From contig NZ_CZVW01000003.1 of NCBI RefSeq assembly GCF_001536065.1, positions 1 to 64,000 on the forward strand: 64,000 nt of DNA, written 5' to 3'. The translations under genes and the position numbers were made by a program. The notes under the pieces were generated by a model. It saw nothing but the letters and a program-made list of their open reading frames with translations, had not been told where the DNA came from and searched no databases. This document shows positions 19,069 to 26,103 of the stretch, one piece after another. Source of the DNA: Candidatus Chryseopegocella kryptomonas. GTDB taxonomy: Bacteria; Bacteroidota; Ignavibacteria; Kryptoniales; Kryptoniaceae. How positions within the stretch are numbered: the stretch's first letter is position 1; each line of letters begins with the position of its first letter.

Positions 19069-19107
19069 GATTTAATTTTGAGTTTTTGTTTTTAAAATTT
19101 TAAAAAG

Positions 19108-19602
19108 TTAACACAAACGCATAACCACATCCATCAAAATATCCTTATGCTTCATCTCGTCTTCAACAATCTCACGAAGCAACTTCTTAACATCTTCGTT
19201 TCCAATTCTGTTCATCTGTGCGATGTAATCTTCATAAATTTCTTTATCAAATTCAAGGTCTGCGACAAGTTTTCTGAATCCTTTTTCGTTATGAATTGAA
19301 GAGGTTTTAATTGCATAAGCTTTCGGCGATGGGTTAACTGTTCCACCAAGTTCTGTGATTTTTTGTTTCAGTTTTTCAGCGTGTTTTCTTTCTTCTTCTG
19401 CGACTTTTTTCAATTTTTCCCTCAAAAAATCAAAAGGAATAATCTCAGCGTGTTCATCAATCATATGTGCAAGTGCCATCTCTTTTGAGTAATCCTCATT
19501 TAAAATTTTTATCAACTCGTCCGTCTCCGAAAGATAAGGCATAAATAAACTTTTCAAAATTTCCGCAATTGATTTTTTCTTTGCTTGTGCTTCCGGAGCC
19601 AT
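19108..19602 (-). CDS. Ferritin-like (rubrerythrin/bacterioferritin-type) diiron protein
   Basis: The protein has 164 residues, is mostly helical and has two ExxH iron-ligand signatures: EEERKHAEKL near residue 70 and EDEMKHKDIL near 150. Additional Glu residues in the first and third helices (NEDYSKEMALAHM, EFDKEIYEDY) complete the four-helix ferritin-like pattern. A C-terminal rubredoxin domain is absent. Possible roles are iron storage or peroxide reduction. It precedes lon and follows the hsp20 terminator region, which would suit a stress-response unit, though co-regulation is an inference. Confidence 0.75.
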   Translation of the reverse strand: MAPEAQAKKKSIAEILKSLFMPYLSETDELIKILNEDYSKEMALAHMIDEHAEIIPFDFLREKLKKVAEEERKHAEKLKQKITELGGTVNPSPKAYAIKTSSIHNEKGFRKLVADLEFDKEIYEDYIAQMNRIGNEDVKKLLREIVEDEMKHKDILMDVVMRLC

Positions 19603-19638
19603 TTTTCAATTCCACTTTTATTTTTGATAAAAAATCTG

Positions 19639-19659
19639 CGGGTGGGCTAAGCCCACCCG
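19639..19659 (-). terminator. GC-rich hairpin, second terminator after hsp20 cluster
   Basis: A perfect nine-base-pair stem CGGGTGGGC/GCCCACCCG with a three-base loop, followed on the minus strand by CAGATTTTTT. It stands 36 bp upstream of the ferritin-like start and looks like a back-up terminator for the hsp20 transcript. Confidence 0.65.
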
Positions 19660-19673
19660 TTATAATTTAAAAA

Positions 19674-19699
19674 AAATCCCGCCAAAATTGGCGGGATTT
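19674..19699 (-). terminator. Rho-independent terminator after the hsp20 cluster
   Basis: CCCGCCAA/TTGGCGGG forms an eight-base-pair stem with a two-base apex, flanked by an A run and T run so it could act on either strand. It lies 7 bp beyond the stop of the last hsp20 gene and on the minus strand is followed by eight T. Confidence 0.8.
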
Positions 19700-19705
19700 T
19701 CAAAC

Positions 19706-20164
19706 TTAGCCAACTTTAACCTCAATTTCTTTCGTTTTTGCTTCCTCAACCTTCGGAAGTTTTATCGTAAGAACTCCATCTTTAAACTTCGCCTCAACTT
19801 TATCAACCTTGACAGCACCTGGCAATGTAAATGACCTCGTAAACGAACCATATACTCTTTCAATCCTGTGGAAGTTCTCATTCTTTGTCTCTTTCTCTTG
19901 CTTCTTTTCTCCACTTATCGTGAGCACATTATCCCTTATCGTAACCTTAACATCATCCTTGCTTACACCCGGAATCTCCGCTCTCACAATGTATTCATCA
20001 TCCGTTTCAGATATATCAACTCTTGGACTCCATGTGCTGATTCTGACTTCTTCCTCTTCCTCAAAGCCACGGAAGAATCTGTCAAACATTTTGTTTATTT
20101 CTCTCTGGAGATCAAAAATTTCAGTTGCAAGGTCTCTTAATGGGCTCCATCTTACGAGTGTCAT
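19706..20164 (-). CDS. Small heat shock protein, Hsp20/alpha-crystallin family (third of three)
   Basis: The protein has 152 residues. The N-terminus MTLVRWSPLRDLATEIFDLQREINKMFDRFF is typical of class-A bacterial sHSPs. The alpha-crystallin domain follows (PRVDISETDDEYIVRAEIPG, NVLTISGEKK), with the GVLTIKLPK strand near the end. It prevents aggregation of unfolded proteins without ATP. AAAAGGAGGTGAG lies upstream of the ATG. It is the last gene of a three-hsp20 run and is followed by two hairpin terminators. Confidence 0.95.
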   Translation of the reverse strand: MTLVRWSPLRDLATEIFDLQREINKMFDRFFRGFEEEEEVRISTWSPRVDISETDDEYIVRAEIPGVSKDDVKVTIRDNVLTISGEKKQEKETKNENFHRIERVYGSFTRSFTLPGAVKVDKVEAKFKDGVLTIKLPKVEEAKTKEIEVKVG

Positions 20165-20186
20165 GGCAACTCACCTCCTTTTATTT

Positions 20187-20555
20187 TTATTCTATTTTGA
20201 TTTCAATTTCTTTGCTTTCTTCTTTCTTGCCAAGTGTTAAGATTAAAACACCATTTACAAGCTTCGCATCAATCTTATTCCTATCAACATCGCCAGCAAG
20301 CACAAACTCCCTGCGATATTCACCCTTCGCAAGCTCACTAAACATCGTGTCCGAATCCTTTGGAAGTGAAAGTTCAAATTTTCCCTGAACGATAAGTGAG
20401 TTATCAACAACTTTTATGTTAAGATTTTCTTTTGTCACACCGGGTAAATCAATGTAGAGAATATATGCATCAGGTGTCTCGTATAAATCAGCAGGAGGCG
20501 TGATGTATGTTCTTAAACTTTTTTCATTTTTGATTATGCTTCTGTCTCTTCTCAT
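20187..20555 (-). CDS. Small heat shock protein, Hsp20 family (second of three, divergent)
   Basis: The protein has 122 residues and is shorter than its neighbours because the N-terminal arm is only about 20 residues (MRRDRSIIKNEKSLRTYI). The alpha-crystallin core is present (PADLYETPDAYILYIDLPG, NGVLILTLGKK). The divergent, short-armed form suggests a specialised or hetero-oligomeric partner of the two longer sHSPs. A strong GGAGGTGATGA site precedes the ATG. It is spaced 22 bp from the third and 31 bp from the first hsp20. Confidence 0.92.
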   Translation of the reverse strand: MRRDRSIIKNEKSLRTYITPPADLYETPDAYILYIDLPGVTKENLNIKVVDNSLIVQGKFELSLPKDSDTMFSELAKGEYRREFVLAGDVDRNKIDAKLVNGVLILTLGKKEESKEIEIKIE

Positions 20556-20586
20556 ATATCATCACCTCCTTTAATAGGTTTTGTTT

Positions 20587-21012
20587 TTATTCAACATTTA
20601 TCTGGATTTCTTTCGGTTTGACCTCTTCTTTCTTCGGAAGGGTAATCTTCAAGATTCCATCTTTATATTCAGCGCTGACTTTGCTCACCTCAACTGGATA
20701 AGGCAATCTCACACTTCTCATAAACTTGCCAAATTCCCTCTCACGAACAAGGCAATTTGCATTCTCAGGAAGCTCTGGTTCTTTCCTTTCGCCGGAGATT
20801 GTAAGAATGTTGTTATGTATTTTAACCTTGACATCATCTTTATTAACGCCCGGCAATTCAGCATAAATCACAAGCTCATCTTTCGTGTCAACAATATCAA
20901 TAAGTGGATACTCATAACCGCTTTCAAATCCACGGAAGAAATCGTTAAACATTCTGTTAATTTCTCTTTCAAGCATTTCAATTTCTTTGAATGGGGAATA
21001 TCTCATCAACAT
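20587..21012 (-). CDS. Small heat shock protein, Hsp20 family (first of three)
   Basis: The protein has 141 residues. The N-terminal arm MRYSPFKEIEMLEREINRMFNDFFRG is followed by the alpha-crystallin domain (YPLIDIVDTKDELVIYAELPG, NNILTISGERKE, DGILKITLPKK). ATG at 21012 has GGAGGTGATGAGCT directly before it; an ATG two codons later is possible. It is the first gene of the hsp20 operon, and the upstream 270 bp carry a sigma-54-like element and two dyads (see the regulatory entry). Confidence 0.95.
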   Translation of the reverse strand: MLMRYSPFKEIEMLEREINRMFNDFFRGFESGYEYPLIDIVDTKDELVIYAELPGVNKDDVKVKIHNNILTISGERKEPELPENANCLVREREFGKFMRSVRLPYPVEVSKVSAEYKDGILKITLPKKEEVKPKEIQINVE

Positions 21013-21067
21013 AGCTCATCACCTCCTGTGTTTTATTTTTTGTTTTCAAGTTCCAAAATAAATTTTA

Positions 21068-21182
21068 ATCAAAGATTGTGCCAGAGAAAAGAATTGAAAA
21101 TTATGCGAGAAAATTCAAAGCAAATTGACAAAGTGGCATTGTGAAACTGCAATTTTGTTAACCCCGTTGCCAAAGTGTCAAT
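21068..21182 (-). promoter_or_regulatory. Possible sigma-54-type promoter with tandem upstream dyads for the hsp20 operon
   Basis: On the minus strand, 21083 to 21068 reads TGGCACAATCTTTGAT. This matches the -24/-12 consensus TGGCAC-N5-TTGC except for the final C, with correct GG-N10-G spacing. Upstream lie two similar imperfect dyads of form TTGnCA-N3-TGnCAA at 21124-21139 and 21167-21182, centred 43 bp apart (about four helical turns). Their distances of about 75 and 118 bp from the predicted start suit enhancer sites. Sigma-54 use is an inference; the dyads could equally serve the divergent PASTA gene or a repressor. Confidence 0.4.
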
Positions 21183-21287
21183 CTTGTGTGAATTTAATTC
21201 AAAGGGATAAAAGTTTTGTGAATTCGGAATTTATTTTTATTTTAAATTGCATCTTCAACGAAGGATAAACAAAGATTTGGCTTGCTA

Positions 21288-22038
21288 ATGATCTGGAAAA
21301 AATATAAAAAGCCCGTGCTGTTTATCATCTCTTTTATAGCTTTTATCTTACTCGTGGATAAAATTGTGATGCCATTTTATGTTGGTGCAGTTAAATCAAT
21401 TGAGATGCCCGATTTGATTGGTAAAAAAATTGAAGATGCGAAAAAAATTATTGATTCACTCAACTTGAAACTTGAAAGCGTCACGGAAAGGCACGATGCC
21501 CGTTTCCCAGCTGGTTATGTCATAATTCAAAATCCAAGACCTGGGATGAAAATAAAAGAAGGAAGAAGAGTTTATCTCGTTATAAGTTCAGGGGAGCAAA
21601 AAATTGAAGTTCCATCTCTTATTGGTAAATCTGTTCGTGATGCGAAGTTAACACTTGAAAAATACGGACTTCGCCTTGGCGATGTCCAATATGATTTTTT
21701 CGGATGATTTTCCAGAAGGAGCTATATTCTCGCAGTCAATTCCTGAAAAGACAAGGGTTTCCGCAGGAACACCGATTTCAGTTGTGGTAAGTTTGGGAAA
21801 TGCAGAGGGGAAAACGCAAGTTCCAAATTTAATAGGTCTTCCATTTTCAAAAGTTGAGCAAATTTTGAACGAATCAGATCTTCGCCTCGGCAAAGTAATT
21901 TACGAGCCAAGCTCAACTGTTTTACCCAACACTGTGATTGAGCAATTCCCAAGACCGGGTTTTTATGTTCAAAAAGGTTCAAGCGTTGATGTGTTCGTTG
22001 CAAAAGAGCTTTCGGAAATACAAAAACAAAATTACTGA
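21288..22038 (+). pseudogene. Membrane-anchored three-PASTA-domain protein, frameshifted
   Basis: One N-terminal transmembrane helix (PVLFIISFIAFILLV) is followed by PASTA repeats beginning IEMPDLIGK, IEVPSLIGK and TQVPNLIGL, each ending in a VxVxVS-like strand. The first frame stops at 21707 inside the second repeat. The next frame resumes exactly there (FPEGAIFSQSIPEKT) and runs to 22038. The break is at a T run near 21694-21700: six T are present and five would keep one frame. A functional protein would have about 250 residues. PASTA modules bind peptidoglycan or beta-lactams. The start is ATG at 21288 (a TTG two codons earlier is less likely). rpe follows after six bases. Confidence 0.75.
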
Positions 22039-22044
22039 CACAGG

Positions 22045-22731
22045 ATGTTTAAATTAGCCCCATCGCTTCTTTCAGCTGATTTTTCAGATTTAAAAAACGA
22101 GATAAAAAAAGCCGAAGACGGTGGTGCAGATCTTTTCCACCTTGATATTATGGATGGTCATTTCGTTCCGAATTTAACATTTGGTCCGATGATAGTTAAA
22201 GCAATTAGGAAATTAACACAGTTGCCACTTGATTCGCATCTTATGATTTCAAATCCAGATCAATACATAGAAGAATTCAGAAAAGCTGGCTCTGATATAA
22301 TCACTGTTCATTTTGAAGCTTGCACACATTTACACAGGACGATCTCAAAAATCAAACAAACGGGAGCAAAAGCTGGCGTCTCAATAAATCCTGCGACGCC
22401 TGTTCATCTGATTGAAGAGATAATTGACTATGTTGACATTTTGCTTATAATGTCCGTTAATCCGGGATTTGGAGGGCAAAAATTTATTGACACGACGATA
22501 AGAAAAATCATTCAAGCGAAAAAACTTATAACGGAGCGAAATTTGAAAGTTGAAATAGAAGTTGACGGTGGGATAGATTTAAATAATGTTGATCTCTTGC
22601 TTGAAGCTGGTGCAGATATAATAGTTGCTGGTTCGTCAATTTTCAATTCAAATGATGTGACGGAAACAGTAAGAAAATTTAAACAAAAGTTTTTTGAATT
22701 TGAAATAAAAAACAAAGTCAAATTTGTATGA
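22045..22731 (+). CDS. rpe: Ribulose-phosphate 3-epimerase
   Basis: The protein has 228 residues, the usual length, and is a TIM barrel. It carries all family signatures: APSLLSADF, HLDIMDGHFVPNLTFGP, DSHLMISNP, VNPGFGGQKF and EVDGGI. His and Asp metal ligands (HLDIMD, DSH, VDGG) are present. It interconverts ribulose-5-phosphate and xylulose-5-phosphate in the pentose phosphate pathway. The stop overlaps the nagA start by four bases, so the two are translationally coupled. Confidence 0.97.
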   Translation: MFKLAPSLLSADFSDLKNEIKKAEDGGADLFHLDIMDGHFVPNLTFGPMIVKAIRKLTQLPLDSHLMISNPDQYIEEFRKAGSDIITVHFEACTHLHRTISKIKQTGAKAGVSINPATPVHLIEEIIDYVDILLIMSVNPGFGGQKFIDTTIRKIIQAKKLITERNLKVEIEVDGGIDLNNVDLLLEAGADIIVAGSSIFNSNDVTETVRKFKQKFFEFEIKNKVKFV

Positions 22732-23894
22732 AAAAAATCTTCATTCGTAATGTTAACTCAGTTACACCATTTAGAGTGATAGAAAAATCTGGAATTGTGA
22801 TAGAGGGGAAGAAAATTTCTGAAATTGGAAAACTTGATGATTTACAAATTGAACCTGATGAAGATTTTGAAATTTTTGATTTTGACAATATGTATGCTGT
22901 GCCGGGATTTATTGATCTTCATGTCCACGGTGGTTTGGGATATGGCTTTGAAGATGAAGATGATGATGCTCTTTTTAAGATAAGCGAATTTTTCTTTCAA
23001 CACGGAACAACTGGATTACTTGCAACGCTTTATCCAAAACCAGAGAAAGAATTTGTCCGCGAATTAAGACGAATTGCAGACTTTATTGAACAAAACAATT
23101 CAAATATCTGGGGAATTCATCTTGAAGGTCCTTTTTTAAATCCAGAAGAACGTGGTGCGATGAACCCGGATTATCTGCAAAAACCATCACTTGAAGCATG
23201 GTATACTTTAAGAGACGCAGGACGTGGATTTATAAAATTAATGACAATTGCACCTGAACTTCCCGGGGCTTACGAAGTTATGAGAGAAGCTGCTCTTGAT
23301 GGCGTCATACTTTCAATCGGTCATTCAATAGCAGACATTGAAGAAATACAGATGGCGATTCACAACGGTGCTGCTCATGTGACGCATATGTTCAACGCTA
23401 TGAAACCGTTTCATCATCGTGACCCCGGCGTTATCACAGGTTCGCTTTTATTTGACGAGCTAAAAATTGAACTTATCGCCGACGGAATTCATGTCCATCC
23501 AATGGTGATGAAACTTCTTTACAAAATAAAAGGTCCCACTGGAATAATTCTCATCACAGATGCGATGAAAATGTGCGGTATGCCTGATGGAGAATACGAA
23601 TTCGCAGGTCAAAAAGTGATCGTCAAAGATAAAAAAATTTTTCTTGAAGATGGTACGCTTGCTGGAAGCACCCTGACGATGGAGCAAGCTGTCAAAGTTA
23701 TGGTTCAACTTGTTGATGTTCCAATCACATCCGCAGTTAGAATGGCTTCGCTTAACCCAGCTCGTGTGCTTGGGAAAGAACATCAAAAAGGAATTCTTGC
23801 AACTGGAAAAGATGCCGACATCGTTATACTTGATAAAAACTTTGATGTCCATATGACAATTTACGAAGGCGAAATCAAATTTAAACGAGATTAA
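22728..23894 (+). CDS. nagA: N-acetylglucosamine-6-phosphate deacetylase
   Basis: The protein has 388 residues of the amidohydrolase superfamily. Metal and substrate motifs are GFIDLHVHGGLG, HLEGPFLNPEERGA, LSIGHSIAD, GAAHVTHMFNAM and the catalytic Asp in ILITDAM. It converts GlcNAc-6-phosphate to glucosamine-6-phosphate and acetate. Its substrate would be made by the BadF-type kinase encoded 5 kb downstream on the other strand. It starts within the rpe stop (ATGA). Confidence 0.95.
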   Translation: MKKIFIRNVNSVTPFRVIEKSGIVIEGKKISEIGKLDDLQIEPDEDFEIFDFDNMYAVPGFIDLHVHGGLGYGFEDEDDDALFKISEFFFQHGTTGLLATLYPKPEKEFVRELRRIADFIEQNNSNIWGIHLEGPFLNPEERGAMNPDYLQKPSLEAWYTLRDAGRGFIKLMTIAPELPGAYEVMREAALDGVILSIGHSIADIEEIQMAIHNGAAHVTHMFNAMKPFHHRDPGVITGSLLFDELKIELIADGIHVHPMVMKLLYKIKGPTGIILITDAMKMCGMPDGEYEFAGQKVIVKDKKIFLEDGTLAGSTLTMEQAVKVMVQLVDVPITSAVRMASLNPARVLGKEHQKGILATGKDADIVILDKNFDVHMTIYEGEIKFKRD

Positions 23895-23914
23895 GAAATT
23901 ATTTTTGATGCAAA

Positions 23915-24316
23915 ATGAAGAAAGTTTTATCTTCGCTTTTAATTTTCATTTTAGCGCTGAACTTTACACAAAAGCAGAATAAATTTGTCTCAACAAGCTT
24001 TAAACTTAAAAAACTTTCAAATGATAGAGCGATTCTCCAAATTTTCTTAACACCGACACCGGGAATTCATATAAACTCCCAACCTGCGCCAGAAATTAGT
24101 TTTGAGAGCAAAGACCTAAAAATCGTTGATGTAAAATTTGAAGTTGATGAAAAGAATTATCTTAACACAAAAAAGCCGATATCTTTTTACCTTGTTCTGA
24201 ATTCAAAAAACTTAAATGCTATAACTGGAAAATTCACATATTTTTACTGTTTTGAAAAAGAGGGATGGTGTTCAAAATTTACGGAAAAATTTGAAATCAA
24301 ACTTCCCGAACATTAA
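23915..24316 (+). CDS. Periplasmic DsbD N-terminal-domain-like protein
   Basis: The protein has 133 residues with a signal peptide (SLLIFILALNF). The rest is a single immunoglobulin-like beta domain (LTPTPGIHINSQPAPEI, KFTYFYCFEKEGWC). The closely spaced Cys pair near the end (YCFEKEGWCSK) and the GxHINS segment resemble the DsbD alpha domain, which relays electrons in periplasmic thiol exchange. A membrane DsbD core is absent from the gene and the neighbourhood. It lies 20 bp after nagA and ends 2 bp from the convergent symporter stop. The assignment is moderate. Confidence 0.55.
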   Translation: MKKVLSSLLIFILALNFTQKQNKFVSTSFKLKKLSNDRAILQIFLTPTPGIHINSQPAPEISFESKDLKIVDVKFEVDEKNYLNTKKPISFYLVLNSKNLNAITGKFTYFYCFEKEGWCSKFTEKFEIKLPEH

Positions 24317-24318
24317 GA

Positions 24319-26076
24319 TCATTCAACTGCTTTCTCCCAACCTCGCTTTGACAGATCAAAATAAATTACAGAACCCGCAATCAAACCGATCGCAAGATAA
24401 ATTAATCCAATTAGATATTCACCAAGAACAATTTTTCCTATCCCAAACAAAAACATGTAAACCAGGACAACTCCACTTATCCAGTCAATGAAAAGATAAC
24501 CATATCCAGAGTCGCCTTTTACATCAGGGACAATTCTTGCGATTTTCCTCCATCCGATTCCACCCGGATGAACTCTGCGATAGAAATTTATGAGATGGTT
24601 TTGCTCAACTGGTTTTGTTAAGAAGGTAGCAACAAGCCACGAGATAGTTGTAAAAGCGACGATGTAAAAAAGCGTCTCTGGGAATTTAACAGCAGTGAAA
24701 AATTTTATGTAAGCGTAGCCGAAAAACGGAGCAATCATAGCTACAATTTCGCTCCAGGCGTTTATTCTCCACCAGTACCATCTTAAAATTAACACAAGCC
24801 CAAATCCAGCGCTTGCTTCAATTATAAACTGCCACGCCCCGGAAATCGTTTTTATGATTAAAGTTATTAACACCGAAGCAACCATAACAAGCAAAGTTAC
24901 AACCCTTGAAACAAAAACATAATGTTTTTCATCCGCATCTTTTTTGATAAATCTCTTGTAAAAATCGTTTATAACATAAGATGTTCCCCAGTTCAAATGT
25001 GTTGCTATGGTTGACATATACGCAGCGAAAAATGCTGATATAAGCAAACCTTTCAAACCAACGGGAAGATAATCACGCATTGTGTAGATATAGCCAAGTT
25101 TTTTATCGTCAACCCCAAGTTCAGGATAGAGAACCAGTGTTGCAAGTCCAACAATTATCCAAGGCCAGGGTCTTACACAGTAATGAGCAATTGTGAACCA
25201 CAAAGTTGCAAGAAGAGAATGTTTTTCATCTTTTGCGGACATCATTCTTTGTGCGACATATCCACCACCGCCGGGTTCAGCTCCTGGGTACCACGAAGCC
25301 CACCACTGAACGAGGATATAGGCAATAAACGAAGAAACTGTCAAAGCCAGAACACCACCATATGCAAGTTCTTCTGTTGAACCGATTACAGGCGTAAAAT
25401 TAAAAACCCATTCGGGCAATTTTTCTTTCAAACCTGAAACACCACCAACCTGCGGCAAATTGACAACTAAAATAGCAAGTATAATTGTCCCAGTCATTGC
25501 TATAACAAATTGAACTGCATCAGTCACTGCAACCCCCCACAATCCCGAAAGAGCCGAATAAATTGCAACAATTAACATCGCCCCAAAAACATAGTATCTC
25601 ACAACTTCCTCCGGGACGCCGAAAAATCCCGTAAGGATTGAAACCATCGCCACATTGACCCAGCCGATTATAACTGTGTTAATAAATAAACCAAGATAAA
25701 GTGCTTTGAATCCACGAAGAAATGAAGCTGGTTTTCCAGAGTATCTTAATTCAACAAACTCAACATCGGTTAAAATCCCGGCTCTTCTCCACAATCTTGC
25801 AAAGAAGAAAACCGTAAGCATTGAGCCGAAAAGAAAATTCCACCACAACCAGTTTCCTGCGATACCATTTTTTGCAACAAGTTCGGTTACCGCAAGCGGT
25901 GTGTCAGCTGCGAATGTCGTCGCAACCATTGAAGTCCCAGCAAGCCACCACGGAAGATTTCTCCCCGATAAGAAAAATTCACCAATGCTTTTTCCAGCTC
26001 TTTTTGAATAATAAACCCCAATTGCGATGCTTAAAATGAAATAAAGAGCAACGATAAGCCAATCAATTAATTGCAT
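24319..26076 (-). CDS. Sodium:solute symporter (SSS family)
   Basis: The protein has 585 residues with about 14 hydrophobic segments. The N-terminus (ALYFILSIAIGVYYSKRAGKS, FFLSGRNLPWWLAGTSM, TFAADTPLAV) is characteristic of SSS transporters, in which the first helices line the sodium and substrate site. It follows the GH3/serine-hydrolase gene by 27 bp and belongs to the same minus-strand run as the GlcNAc kinase. Uptake of GlcNAc or another sugar released by the hydrolase is therefore the likely job; substrate specificity cannot be read from sequence. Confidence 0.88.
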   Translation of the reverse strand: MQLIDWLIVALYFILSIAIGVYYSKRAGKSIGEFFLSGRNLPWWLAGTSMVATTFAADTPLAVTELVAKNGIAGNWLWWNFLFGSMLTVFFFARLWRRAGILTDVEFVELRYSGKPASFLRGFKALYLGLFINTVIIGWVNVAMVSILTGFFGVPEEVVRYYVFGAMLIVAIYSALSGLWGVAVTDAVQFVIAMTGTIILAILVVNLPQVGGVSGLKEKLPEWVFNFTPVIGSTEELAYGGVLALTVSSFIAYILVQWWASWYPGAEPGGGGYVAQRMMSAKDEKHSLLATLWFTIAHYCVRPWPWIIVGLATLVLYPELGVDDKKLGYIYTMRDYLPVGLKGLLISAFFAAYMSTIATHLNWGTSYVINDFYKRFIKKDADEKHYVFVSRVVTLLVMVASVLITLIIKTISGAWQFIIEASAGFGLVLILRWYWWRINAWSEIVAMIAPFFGYAYIKFFTAVKFPETLFYIVAFTTISWLVATFLTKPVEQNHLINFYRRVHPGGIGWRKIARIVPDVKGDSGYGYLFIDWISGVVLVYMFLFGIGKIVLGEYLIGLIYLAIGLIAGSVIYFDLSKRGWEKAVE

Positions 26077-26103
26077 TTTTTAACACTTTTTGTTTTTACA
26101 ATT

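Noticed and set aside
19809-20240. 143-codon plus-strand ORF opposite hsp20
   Set aside because: It overlaps two confident alpha-crystallin genes on the other strand and has no supporting signal.
21124-21182. CIRCE or HAIR heat-shock operator before hsp20
   Set aside because: The dyads read TTGnCA-N3-TGnCAA; they do not match TTAGCACTC-N9-GAGTGCTAA or the HspR site.
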